Assembly: GCA_015143295.1 (NCBI GenBank) | Contig: CM026562.1 | Coordinates: forward strand, 3,286,001-3,350,000 | Source: Tetracentron sinense | Taxonomy: Eukaryota; Streptophyta; Magnoliopsida; Trochodendrales; Trochodendraceae | Direction: 5' to 3' | DNA: 64,000 nucleotides | In this document: positions 44,558-56,224 of the stretch, piece by piece | Numbering within the stretch: the stretch's first letter is position 1 | Layout of the letters: each line of letters starts with the position of its first letter | Position numbers and translations under genes: made by a program | The notes under the pieces: model-generated | Told to the model about the DNA's origin: nothing | The model's input: the letters and a program-made list of their open reading frames with translations, nothing else | Database searches by the model: none

Positions 44558-45996
44558 CTGGGAAGTACTACAAAACTCTGAGGAATCTGGCATATGTGCC
44601 CCATGAGTAGAAAACTCGGAAGATGAACGCCCCTTAATATTCTCTTCAAAAATTGAAAGTCGTTTGCTAAGGGCCTCAACTTTTGCCTCAAGGCTTTTAG
44701 ATTCTTTCTTCCCCCGTTAATAGCCTCCTTGTAAGGAGCTGACACACGAATAGTGGTCTTAGACACACCACTACCCAATCCTCGTACACGCCCCCTTCCA
44801 TCACGACCACATACCTGATAACATAACAAAAATTAACATTAAATGAGGAATTTCAGTAGAAGGAATACAATACAAGAAGAGAGAAAAGAATCACATACCT
44901 GTGCAACAGGGTCATTATCTAAATCTGCATGTCCTAGTGATGGATCCATGCTAATAATTTGTCTTATTTCATCCTACAAAAAATAGAATTAGTTACAAAA
45001 ACTTATATTAATTGCTTATTGATAAAATAAAAAAAAATAAAAAACTAGAGTTTTTATTCTCACTATTTGTTGGCTTGTGACAGGATAAGGGCAAGTCCCA
45101 TCTATCTTTGTATGGGTGGCCACATATACTTCTGTTCTTGACACTGTACCACTAGAGCTCTTTCTTTTCTGTAAAGAAAATATACAATTAAATAAGCAAG
45201 CATTAACATCTATTTTATGATTAAAGCTCCTCACAGCATCTTTGCCATCATAATATTACCATAAAGTAATAATTAATAATAATCAAGCATTCACATCATA
45301 TTATTACCAGATCCTCGGCAGTTCTCGCTGCTCCTCGTCTACCAGACGTGTGCGGGCTCTTCATCTGCTCCCTAGAATACTTGCCCTTTGCCCGACGAGC
45401 CTTGACTTCATCTGTTGAACACATATCAACAATTTCTCCCAATCTTCACTCCTCACCTGATGATGTGGATTTCTTTTTCGTTCGGCATCCGTTTCGAATT
45501 TGTCGTAATGTAGGTGGAGCTCGTGTTTCCAATTCCTCCAGGTGGAGTTGGCAGACTTCAATACTGCATCTTTATGTATGATTGGAACATTATACTGGGA
45601 CTGTGATCAACATTAGAAGATAAATCATATTTGTCAATATAAAAAGAAAATAAATTATAATAACAATCACATGCACTCACCATGACAAGGGTCCAAATAA
45701 GCTCCTTGATTTCATCTGGAACTACAACCCAACTAGTGTATATAGGTGGACAATGTGTCCTCGTGACCTTCCCCACAAATGTCGAAAACTTTGTCTCACC
45801 AATGAACTGCCCATCTTCATTAAATTCGGCTAAGCGACGTTCATCTACACAAAAAATATATTATTAGGTAACAATTAATAACAAATATTAAGCAAATGAA
45901 TGTAATAAACTCACCACTTTGTCCAGACCCACTAGGATCAGACCCACTAGGTTGAGACCCACTAGGTTCAGACCCACTTGATTGCTCTTGGCTCAT
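44558..45996 (-). pseudogene. CACTA TNPA-type gene, copy B, frameshifted and truncated
   Basis: Equivalent to TNPA exons 1-6 of copy A, starting at the ATG 45996. Two one-base deletions break it. One lies in exon 3 near 45432, after RSEDWEK. The other is in exon 6 near 44718, before the coiled-coil-like segment, where the frame changes from AIKRGKKES to AINGGRKNL. The last exon (9966-10214 in copy A) would lie in or beyond the gap. It cannot make the full protein as assembled. Confidence 0.8.
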
Positions 45997-46245
45997 TTCT
46001 GCAATTTTTATAACAAAACTAATATAAAATGGGAACGAACTTATAATTATCCAACAAGTAAGCAAGTACATAAAGAAATGAGATTAATAATTAAATGCTA
46101 CAAAAAATGCAGAAAATCCACGTACATGAATGATAGAGGAACAAACTAAGCAAGCAAGCAAAGATGTTTACAATCAAAATAATCTTATTCCATTGATAAT
46201 TCATGTCAAAGATGTTTACATTCAAAATAAGCAAGCAAGTACATG

Positions 46246-49200
46246 CTAAATACATTCATTTTCATCATCTTCTACTATATCAGCGACTAATGCAGATGTT
46301 AAACTATCTGCTTTCATTCTTGCTTCAAACACTAAGGGATCTTCATAAGCATCCACATCTCGATGCAATCTCTTTGGAGCATCTAAGACAACATACCAAT
46401 TATCCCTAGTGTGATCCTTGCAATAAAAGACCTGAGTGGCTTGAGATGCAAGAATAAACGGCTCATCATCTTCCTTTAAATTTCTTCTGAACCTCCCCAG
46501 GTTAGCAAAGATCAAGTTTGTTTCTGGATCAACATAACATCCATTTGATTTATCTTCTATACGCACCCAATCACAAAAGAATACTACTTCTTTGAAATCA
46601 TAGTAATTCAATTCAAGAATTTGTTTGATGATGCCATAATAAGTGACTTCTTCTTCCACAAGGTTCTTATCTTTGGCACTTGCCCTGAAACTAGTAACAG
46701 CCTTTATGGAGACTCCACTATTCTGTGTCGTCATGCTCATTTCCCATTCCGCTGTACAAAAAACATATCCATTTACCGCATATGCACTATATGACAAGGC
46801 ATTTAAGTCTGGACCATCAGCAAGCCTCTTCAGGGTAGATGTTTTTTCTTTTTCTAGTTGTTGTCGTAACCAAGGAATGTAATCCATCGCTTTTTTTGTT
46901 TGTTGATTGCCTCTTCGACTTTTATCACTAGACATGTGTGATTGAAGGTATGTTTGATACTTCCTGTGAATGCAAATAATAGATCTTTAAATTAAGTATT
47001 AAAGTGTGTTAAAATCAAAATAATAATTGTAAAGATATAAATATCAAATTTTGCTTACTTCTCCCACTCAGCATTTTCAGGGCATTGTTGTAGAACCCAT
47101 CTGCGTGCTTGCTGGTAAAGTAAATGTGGGAGACGGTAGGCCTTTCCCTTTTTATCGATAGGATAGGCAAATTCAACTTCATCATCTCTCAATGCCCTTC
47201 GTCCCCGCTTATGGCTTCCTTCCCTACCATTAGGCATGTACTCCATGCAGAACCTCATTGATTCTTCCATTAGGTATTGTTCTGTAATAGAGCCCTCTGA
47301 AAAAGTTTGATTCACTACATATCGTTTGTATGTTTTCATCATCCTGTAAACGATAACATCAATCAACTATTGATACGATACCTTTAAATTAAAAAAATTA
47401 TGTAATCCAAAATAATTTTAATTTACCTCTCAAAAGGATACATCCATCGATATCTAACAGGTCCGCAAACCTGTGCCTCCTCTGCCAAGTGCACAACGAG
47501 GTGTGTCATGGAAACAAAAAATGATGGCGGGAAGTATTTTTCGAACACACATAGTGTTTCAACAATGCGTTGTCTCATCTCCGAAAGCTCAATACGGACA
47601 ATAACCTTGGAACATAGGATATTGAAAAATATTGACAATTGTCGAATAGCAGCACGCAATGGCTTATGTTTCTTGAATGCGTGCATCAATAACACTGGTA
47701 GTAGTTGTTGTAGAAGGATGTGATAATCATGTGACTTCAAGCCTTTAAGTTGAAAATCCTGCAAACTAACATTATGTTTCCAATTTGCACTGTATCCGAT
47801 AGGAACCTTCAAATTATGCAAAGTTTTACAAATTATCTCTTTCTCCACTCGAGACAAAGAAAAAGGAGCTTTTAGAAAAGATACTTTGTCATTTTTTTCA
47901 ATCGGCCATAGATTTCTTCTTATCTTCATAGCCTTAAGGTCCTTACGGGCTTCAATATCATCTTTTGTCTTACCCTTCGTGTCCATAATTGTTGCAATTA
48001 AATTCTCTGCAATATTTTTTTCCACATGCATTACATCCAAATTATGACGAATATGCAAATCCTGTACAAATGAACGAGATATATTATTATCAATGCGATA
48101 TATTCCACAAAACATTAATATTATAAAACATCTTATAAAGCACCTTCCAGTATGGTAAGTCAAACAAGATTGATCTCTTTGACCATGCAGTGCTTTCCTC
48201 GGTCGTGGACTTCTTCCTCTTCTTTCCTGCTACCTTTCCAAACTTAGTCTGAATAGCTTCCATTTTGCATAATACTTCAAACCCACTCAAACGGCGAGGA
48301 TGTTTCCTAAGTTCTTCTTTCCCATTAAATTGTGATTTTTGACTCCTGAAAGGATGATTTAAATCTGCTAGGAATCTTCTATGACCCATGTAGGCAAACT
48401 TTTTTCCATGTGATAGCCACACTGAGTCTATCCCTTCACTACAAACAGGGCAACCATACTTTCCTGCGGTCCTACAACCCGAAAGATGGCCGTACGCTGG
48501 AAAATCATGTATAGCCCACAACAAAATTGCTTTCATGATGAACCTATTCTTAGTGTGAGAGTCATATGTTATGGTTCCAGTAGACCACAATTCATTCAAC
48601 TCTGCGACCAATGGCTGCAAGTAGACATCAATGTCATGTCCTGGACCATTTGGGCCAGGAATCAATAGTGTTAGTATGGTAAATTCCTTACGCATGCATA
48701 AAGATGGGGGAAGATTGTAAGGAACAATCATAACAGGCCAGCAACTATAAGAGTTACTCTTGTTCCCAAAAGGATTGAATCCATCTGTTGCAAGGCCTAG
48801 CCGAACATTACGTGGTTCAGCAGCAAAGTCACTCCACCTAATATTTAATGATTTCCAACAAGAAGAATCTACCGGATGGCGCATGTGGCTATCATTTTCA
48901 ACTGAATTTGCATGCCATTTCATACTCTCTGCAATCCATGGTACACTGTACATTCTTTGCAACCTCTGTGTCAATGGAAAATATCTTAGCTTCTTCCACG
49001 GTAAAGGTTTAGCCTTCGGCTTTGAGTCGTCCACCGGTTTCCATCTGCTTTCACCACACGTAGGACAACTATCCTTACTAGCATGCTCTCTCCAGTATAG
49101 TATGCAATCATTACGACATGCATGGATAATCTGGTAGTCCATACGCAAAGACTTGATCAACTTCTTCGCAGTGTAGGTACTATCCGGCAAAGTGTTCTCA

Positions 49201-49814
49201 TCTGGTAAAATCTTTTTGATCGTTTCTAATAGCTCTATGAAGCTATTATTAGACCACTGATGTCTAGCTTTCATGCTCAACAACTGAACAGTGACTGATA
49301 ATTTTGTGTGCTCACCTCGACACGAGGGATATAGGGGTTGCATCGCATCCTCCATTAACTTCTTGAACTGAATATCCTCCTGTGAATCACCTGAAGCTTG
49401 ACCGTCATCTTTATCATGAACTTCATTTAGGCATGTATCCATGTCATCGGGACTAACACGTCCAAATGTGTTATTCAACATATCTGTCATTCTTGGGTAC
49501 AAATCTTCATGTTGATTGCTAGTCGACGTACTAGGAACCCCAACATTATCATGATTTATCAGAAATGGTTCTCCATGGTTGATCCACCTTGTGTACGACT
49601 TATCTATACCATCACATATTAAATGCTCTGAGATAACTTCTAGGGTTTTCTTCCCTTGCAGATTACGACATTTAACACAAGGACAACAATGCCAATCAAC
49701 ACCCTTACAATTCTGTTTTGCGAATGATAGGAATGATGCAACACCTTCAAGGTATTCAAAAGACATCCTCGGTGCTGTCATCCACTCCTTGCTTGGGGGG
49801 GTCGAAGAAGACAT
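46246..49814 (-). CDS. CACTA TNPD-type transposase, copy B, open
   Basis: Same four-exon gene as copy A, here without the stop: exons 48144-49814, 47427-48061, 47059-47343 and 46246-46963, predicted 1102 residues. The first exon is one open frame of 557 codons carrying Transpos_assoc (about residues 8-85) and most of Transposase_21 (about 280-510), including the codon TGG (48855-48857) that is TAG in copy A. Exon 2 begins DLHIRHNLDVMHVEKN and carries DUF4218; exon 4 carries DUF4216. Few residue changes separate the copies, for example Q to S in NQTFQEG and Y to H in KKYKPLRA. If transcribed and spliced it could supply transposase in trans. Neighbouring TNPA is broken. Confidence 0.85.
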
Positions 49815-50777
49815 CTTCTAGTTAGCTGGGTAAAAATTCAAAATGATATAAGAAACTTGGAATCTAATGTTCACAATGATATAATTACATATATTATAAT
49901 GTATTTATAGAAGTTGGCTTTTTGAAACCTTCACCCGAACCCAATCCAAAGTAAGCTTGGGTTTGGCATTTCTCAATTATTCATTTTTTTCCTCTCATTC
50001 TCTCTGATCTCATCATCATTTCTCTCGAAGAGAAAGAGGAACTCAAAAAATAAAGAAATAGAGTTGGTTTCTTGGTGGCCACCGAGTGTGTGAGGTTTGA
50101 GTTATGGAAATATTCTCATTACAGAATGGGTTGTGACAACTGTTGAAACCAAACTACTAGATCAAAGATATATCAGTTTCAGCAGTGACCCCTAAGTACT
50201 AAGTAACACCTTGTGGGGTTGTGTTCAATAAAAAAAAATCTTATTTTTTTTTATAGAATAAGTCAAATAAGCTCTATTCTAAACTTGCCAAATGCTAAGT
50301 CAGAAAGGCATAAGTAGGATGATATCATTCCCCCATAATCCTTGGAGACTATGATTCTAAAAACTCATACAGTGCTCTTTCTATGATCCATGCACCATGG
50401 TTGATTGATTTCGAATAAATATCTGAACTTGAAGCGTTTGAAGAAGGGAAACCCTAGAAATATTGGGATATCAACAAAATTAACTGAAAAACACAGTACT
50501 AAGCGGCAATGATCTCAAATAGCACGATCAATAACCTGCAACTTCTTAGAATCGGCTGTTCTGGCCAGAAATTTACAGATCCATGTTTAAATATAAACAA
50601 CTCATGCAAAAAAAAAAAGATAGTGAAGATCAAAGACAAAAACTAATGAAACAGTATATAGATTAAAAAGGGAAAAATATATAATAGCAAAGAAACCTTC
50701 AATAAATCCAATCGAGAAGCCGGAATTTCATAAGGAGTAACCCCAAAAATTTCGTGAAAATATTTTCCTGAAATTTC

Positions 50778-50990
50778 AGCGGCGAGAGGAATCAAGAGAA
50801 GGAGGAGAAGAACGATACATGACACCGCGTGGAACGGAGCAGCGGCAAGTTCATGAGGAAATTCCGGTTGCCGGAGAATGCAAAGGTGGATCAGGTGAAG
50901 GCGGCAATGGAGGATGGGGTTCTTACGATTACTGTTCCAAAGGAGGAGATTAAGAAACTGGATGTGAAGTCCATTGAGATCTCTGGCTGA
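50778..50990 (+). pseudogene. Captured small heat-shock protein fragment, copy B
   Basis: Same as 21043-21255, with the same in-frame TGA in place of the conserved Trp. The lesion therefore predates the split of the two copies. Confidence 0.85.
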
Positions 50991-52373
50991 GTTCTGTTAA
51001 ATGAATTTGGTTTACCTAGGGTTGGGTTCTTCTAGGGTTCTGATGTCAAATATAATATGATGTTCTGTTTTGTGAATTTTCTGCAGTGACTTTTAAAGAT
51101 AGAACTTCTATGTTTCTTATCACATTGTGCCAAATGAATCATCATCTGGTATTGTTCAGCTTTGATGATCCATTCGCCATTTTGAATGCTTACAATCATT
51201 CATATTCGAAGATAAATCCATCCATTTGATTTTCTGCAATCATTTAGTATTAGGAGGAAATGGGAGCAACTTGATTCAAATTGGTTAGCCATGAACAATT
51301 CAGACATTTTGATTTTGTTTGGGTTGTGGGACTATGCTAGCTATACTTCTACTTCTAGCATTGAAGTCAATTAAATAATTATTAAGCACATAAGACTTAT
51401 CTGGATGCAGTAAATGAACAAATTTTCCTGAAGTCTTGTAAGAAAATTGGAGATATCTTGAAACTGTATGGATGATTGAATCACAGAGAGAGAGAGAGAG
51501 AGAGAATAAAATTTGAATACCAATTATTAAATCTATTTCGATCTAGCCTAGCCAAATTCAATAAAAAAAACGATCATGCCTAAATAAATTTCTGCTCATC
51601 CAGAAAATTAAAAAGAGGAAGAAGATCAAACATTGAGAGCAATTTGGCCTTAAAAAAACCCTAGAAAACACAGGACTTGAAGATGAAGGTTTTAAAAATG
51701 AACTGATTTACAGTACTTCAGTATATGTATTTGAAAGATGATAAAGTTCGGCCTTTTAAGAACCCGAGCACAGATCTTAGAAGCTAAAGGATAAGCAAAG
51801 ATTAATCAGCGATAATGCATAGAAAAGAAACAAAATCTTGTAATACGGAACTTTAACCTAAATTCCTCCAAGCGAACCTTATCATCCAGATCTCAACAGC
51901 CTAGAAAAATGCAATATTTTCTAATGATTCACGGCAAAAGAGAAAAAATAAACCCTAAAAAACTACTGATCTTTACAAAAACACTATAAAATTGGAACAT
52001 TGGTCCTGTTTCTCCATAAAATTCTAGATGGTGATCTCAAAGATTACAACAGAACAAAGTACACTATTATCCGAGCATTAGTTCAGAATCTTTTCAAGAA
52101 CCCTAAAAAACTACTGATCTTTACAAAAAAAAAACATCAAAAGATAAATACCTCAAACCCTAACCGATTATACGACCTCTTGTGCAAACCTCGGCTTTCA
52201 CCACCACCACCACCACTTGATAATTACCTCTGGGGAAACCGAGAGACGGCCGGCGACTAGAGGCCAGAGGGACTGCGAGAGAGAGACGTCGGCGAGCGAG
52301 CAGCAACGAGAGGGGAAACCGAGAGAGCAGAGCAGCCGAGAGAGTGAGAGAGCAGAGCAGAGCAGATTAGTCA

Positions 52374-53123
52374 ATGTCTGAATCACTTCTTGTTCCCGAC
52401 CCAGAAATAGCAATCTCTGATTACTTGAACGATGACTCCAACCGCGATCGATCTCTCTCAGAGTTCTTCGGCCACCATCCGATTCCTTTCGACGAGAATC
52501 GAAACGATTTCTTCAGTTTCGGAACAAAACGTCAAATGATTGATTTGACAACTCCAAAAAACCCTAATTCGAGTTCTCTCCCTCCACCTCCAGTTAAGAA
52601 ACTCGAGTTGTTGCACTTCACGGAGCAGCCTCAAGTTCCCGGCCAAATATCGTCAGAGTTGGGGAAGCGGAGACACTACAGAGGCGTACGAAGAAGGCAA
52701 CGGGGAAAATTCGCGGCGGAGATTAGAGACCCCAAACGTCGGGGATCAAGAATTTGGCTCGGAACCAAAGCCATCCTCAACTTCGATAACGCAATTGAAG
52801 CAGCAAAAGCTTACGATCGTGCAGCGTTCGAAATTCGCGGAAGCAAAGCCATCCTCAACTTCCCTCTCGAAGCCGGAAAGCGGGCTGAGCCTGAACCACC
52901 GGGAAGCAATGGCCGGAAAAGACGCAGAGGCACTGAGATAGAGGAAGTAGAGAGAGAGAGAGGAAGAAACCGAGAGAGCAGAACAGCCGAGAGAGTGAGA
53001 GAGAGTAAGAAACCGAGAGAGATAGAGATAGAGTTAGGGTTAGGGTTCTCAAAGAATGACTGCCATAGGCAGTCGTTTATTGCGCCACTCGTAAGCGACT
53101 CACACAAGCCATCGGTAATTTAA
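52374..53123 (+). pseudogene. Captured ERF (AP2) gene, copy B
   Basis: Same 249-codon frame as copy A, including the five-residue insertion in the AP2 domain and the GA-derived tail. The predicted proteins are identical. Confidence 0.75.
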
Positions 53124-53173
53124 CGACATTCTTAAGCCGTCGTTTTTTCCGTCTTTTGGTGTCGTTTTTAACT

Positions 53174-53188
53174 CATTTTCACGTAGTG
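53174..53188 (-). repeat. CACTA copy B right terminal inverted repeat
   Basis: Same 15 bases as the end of copy A, but followed by AGG, which matches the three bases before the left terminus at 9477. Confidence 0.9.
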
Positions 53189-53191
53189 AGG

Positions 53192-54805
53192 TAGATTTAT
53201 CTTGACTTGTTTGAAGACCTCAATCATGTCTTCCATCTTTGCTCCCTTTTTACTAATAGGTGATGAATCATTCAAACAAGTCAGATAAGGGGCTTTAGGC
53301 ATGTAGGGAGCCTCAGGAATGGGAATGAGAGTGGAATAAGAACATTGATCCTTCTTATTGGTTTCCCTTCCCTCGCCCTCAATTTCAGAAGATCTTACAT
53401 TGGGCTTTTCTTTTTTACCCGAATTTTTCATAACCTTATCTTCAACTACCTTTCCATTCCTTAAGGTTGTTACGGCCTGAATTTGTTCATGATTTGTCTC
53501 ATTAACCTGATTGCTCTCAGGTTGACTTGGAAGAGTTCCTTCCACTCTCCTATTAATAGCATTAGCAAGTTGTCCCATTTGACACTCAAGCTCTTGAATG
53601 AATTGAGAGTGTGAGTTAAACAATTGAGTATTGTTTTCCAAGCCTTTTAGAGCATTCAATACCTTCTCCTCAAAAGATGGATTTCTTTGAGTAAAGTTAG
53701 GAGGAGCTGACTATTGAAATTGTTGGGGTTGGTAGTTGGATTGATTTTCAAAAGGCCGATTGAATGACCTTTGAGGTTGGGGAAAATTATTCCCTTGAGT
53801 TTGAGGTTGCCATGAAAAATTAGAATGATTCCTCCAACCCGAGTTATAAGTGTTTGAGAAAGGATCATTACCCGAGCGGATATAGGCAGCATTTGCATAC
53901 TCTTGGACAAGATCCGGGAATTAGGAAATAGAGGAACACTCATGAACATAATGTTTAGGGTTAGAACAAATTGGACACACCTCTTTCTGATTAGGAGTTG
54001 GTTGAGGAGGTGTGTAAAAAGGTGGCCCTACAGCCATGAGTTTATCCAATTTGCGAGACAGTTCATCAACTTTAGATGAGACATCTATGGAAGTGCCCAC
54101 ATTATAGAGGTCGCTCTTAGGATTTGAGGAAGATGATGGTCTCTTAGAACGACTATTCGAGGCATGGTGGAGAGATTTTTCACTCTGATTTTCAAAAAGG
54201 TCACATGCCTAAATCTCGTTTTTCATCATAAATGTTCCTCCATAAGAAACATCAACCAATTGACGGTTGAGTTGAGGCAATCCATCATAGAAAGACTGGA
54301 CTAGCTGCCACTTTAGAATTTGGTGGTGGGGACACTTACGGAGAAGATCTTTGAATCTCTCCCAAGTTTCAAGAAATAGCTCACCATAAATTGGAGCAAA
54401 GCTCGTGATGGTTCACCTTATCAAGTTGGTTTTGCCAATGGGAAAAAATTTCATAAGAAATTCTTCTTGCAATTAAGCACAAGTGGTAATAGAATTAGCC
54501 TCTAAAGAGTTAAGCCAATATTTGACTTTGCCTTTTAAAGAGAATGGGAAGAGGCGCAATCTTAGGGCATCATCTGAAAATCTCTGCAACTTAAAAGTAG
54601 TACAAATCTTGTGAAATTCATTGAGATGTTTGTAGGGATCCTCATTACTAAGTCCATGATAAGATGGTATCATCTGAATGATACTAGACTTAATTTCATA
54701 GTGGGCTGCCGTAGTGTTTGGCAGTCGAATGCATGAAGGAGAAGAATATGTAAAAGGAGTAAAATACTCCTTCAAAGTTTTCATTGGGTCTATTTCTTCT
54801 GCCAT
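53192..54805 (-). pseudogene. Athila-type gag, interrupted by the CACTA insertion
   Basis: Structural protein of an Athila gypsy element. From the ATG at 54805: MKTLKEYFTPF and IIQMIPSYHGLSNEDPYKHL, then the gag core (LRLRLFPFSLKGKVKYWLNS). After frame breaks come NWQELQ-like debris and a knuckle-like VCPICSNPKHYVHEC. Next is a Gln/Asn-rich stretch (FNRPFENQSNYQPQQ) and LECQMGQLANAINRRVEGTL, the linker before protease. The frame runs to EVFKQVKINLP at 53189 and continues at 9476 with LLDAIKQI on the other side of the CACTA. Several stops and frameshifts show it was already degraded or has decayed since. Confidence 0.85.
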
Positions 54806-55370
54806 GTTAGGGAAATGAATAGCTTCTAGGTTCGCTTTAGGGATGGTAGAAGCTTTAACTTCTGAATTCGATTGGAATAAGACAGAAGCCTTGAGGAACC
54901 TAGCAGTATGCTCTAATTCAGAATTAAAGGGGAATAGTTCAGGATTACAAGATGTAAAGTCATGATTTTTTGTTGGCTAAATTCCGAGTCCAAAAGTGGG
55001 TATAGTACTCCTTAGGTCACATCATCCGGTTCGATGAAAAGCGAAAAAGATGCCATGATAAAGCATGAAGAAACATCACCCAAGAATGACTCAAGTTTTA
55101 GGATGGCAAGTGAGACCTAGAAGACCAAAAATCATTCATATGGAAATACCCAAAATCATAGAATATGATTCCAAAAAGTCTAGACCAAGGTGAAACAAAG
55201 CATTAGGGATTCAAAGGAAGAAAAATTGCCAAAATCCATTAGTGGGTCGACCCAGACCTTAAAAAAGTTTGTATGGTAAAAATTTCCAGAATGCAAGAAA
55301 ATTGAGGGTCGACCCAAAGTGTCACTTGGGTCGACCGAAGTGTACAATTGGGTCGACCCAAATCACTCAG
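54806..55370 (-). other. Athila leader upstream of gag
   Basis: Noncoding sequence upstream of the gag ATG. Four copies of GGGTCGACC or close variants lie at 55245-55365. No LTR boundary or primer site can be fixed before the palindrome begins at 55371. Confidence 0.45.
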
Positions 55371-56224
55371 GGGGCAAATTGGGGCGTGACACTTTGTAAG
55401 CAAGATGTAATGTCCATCTTCAAGCAAAGTGTAACGGTTAATTAATAACGTCAATCAGATGCATCCATAAGTCTTCGACATGATAGAAATCAGGGAAGAG
55501 ACAGAGAAGCACTAGTTCACGCGGCTGAGAGAGAGGGAGAGGGAGAGAGATTCTACTTGGATTGTAAATACCCCCTATCTTTTCAGCTATTGGTAAATAC
55601 ATCCTATCTTTTCAGCTATTTGTAAATATCCCCTTGCTTTTTGTAATTTTGTATTTTGCCCCCGTTAACTTTTGAATCCTTTGTAAATCCACCCTTCCAT
55701 TCTTAGTTAACAAATGTTAATTTTTATGAGAATATCATGAAGAGTGTTAGCCCTACTCTCAGCCTCCACCAACCACCTTTCCATTACATAATTAATGCAC
55801 TTTCTCATGTAATGGAAAGGTGGTTGGTGGAGGCTGAGAGTAGGGCTAACACTCTTCATGATATTCTCATAAAAATTAACATTTGTTAACTAAGAATGGA
55901 AGGGTGGATTTACAAAGGATTCAAAAGTTAATGGGGCAAAATACAAAATTACAAAAAGCAAGGGGATATTTACAAATAGCTAAAAAGATAGGATGTATTT
56001 ACCAATAGCTGAAAAGATAGGGGGTATTTACAATCCAAGTAGAATCTCTCTCCCTCTCCCTCTCTCTCAGCCGCGTGAACTAGTGCTTCTCTGTTTCTTC
56101 CCTGATTTCTATCATGCCGAAGACTTATGGATGCATCTGATTGACGTTATTAATTAACCATTACACTTTGCTTGAAGATGGACATTACATCTCGCTTGCA
56201 AAGTGTCATGCCCCAATTTGCCCC
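55371..56224. repeat. Near-perfect 0.85-kb palindrome (foldback element)
   Basis: Arms of about 419 bases (55371-55789 and 55807-56224) are inverse copies with only a handful of mismatches, around a 17-base spacer. The outer ends read GGGGCAAATTGGGGC and its inverse. There is no ORF. It sits at the junction between minus-strand Athila leader and plus-strand Tat-like gag. Flanks share only ATCAC (55362-55366 and 56225-56229), too little to prove a 9-bp MULE-type duplication. Candidates are a foldback or MULE-like TIR element, or a recombination product. Transcription through it would give a long hairpin RNA. Confidence 0.85.

Larger units (their letters stand above)
9477..53188 (-). mobile_element. 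CACTA (En/Spm) transposon as assembled, with internal duplication and nested elements
   Basis: The termini are CACTACGTGAAAATG at 9477-9491 and its inverse at 53174-53188, flanked by the same three bases AGG (9474-9476 and 53189-53191), the target duplication length of CACTA elements. Both flanks belong to one Athila reading frame. The span of 43.7 kb is far larger than a normal element because it holds a second right terminus (23455), copia, Tekay and Tat sequence, a 16-N gap and a second CACTA copy. The true unit is probably about 14 kb, as seen in copy A. Genes run from right to left, so the 5' end is on the right. Confidence 0.75.
42139..53188 (-). mobile_element. CACTA copy B, left part missing at the gap
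   Basis: Corresponds to copy A from about 12396 to 23455, with a constant offset of 29,733 bases over most of its length. It differs by scattered single-base changes and one-base indels. The first 600 bases after the gap carry many more indels than the rest. It ends at 53188 with the right terminus and the duplication AGG. The left 2.9 kb, including the last TNPA exon and most of the SUMO E2 fragment, is absent. Confidence 0.85.
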
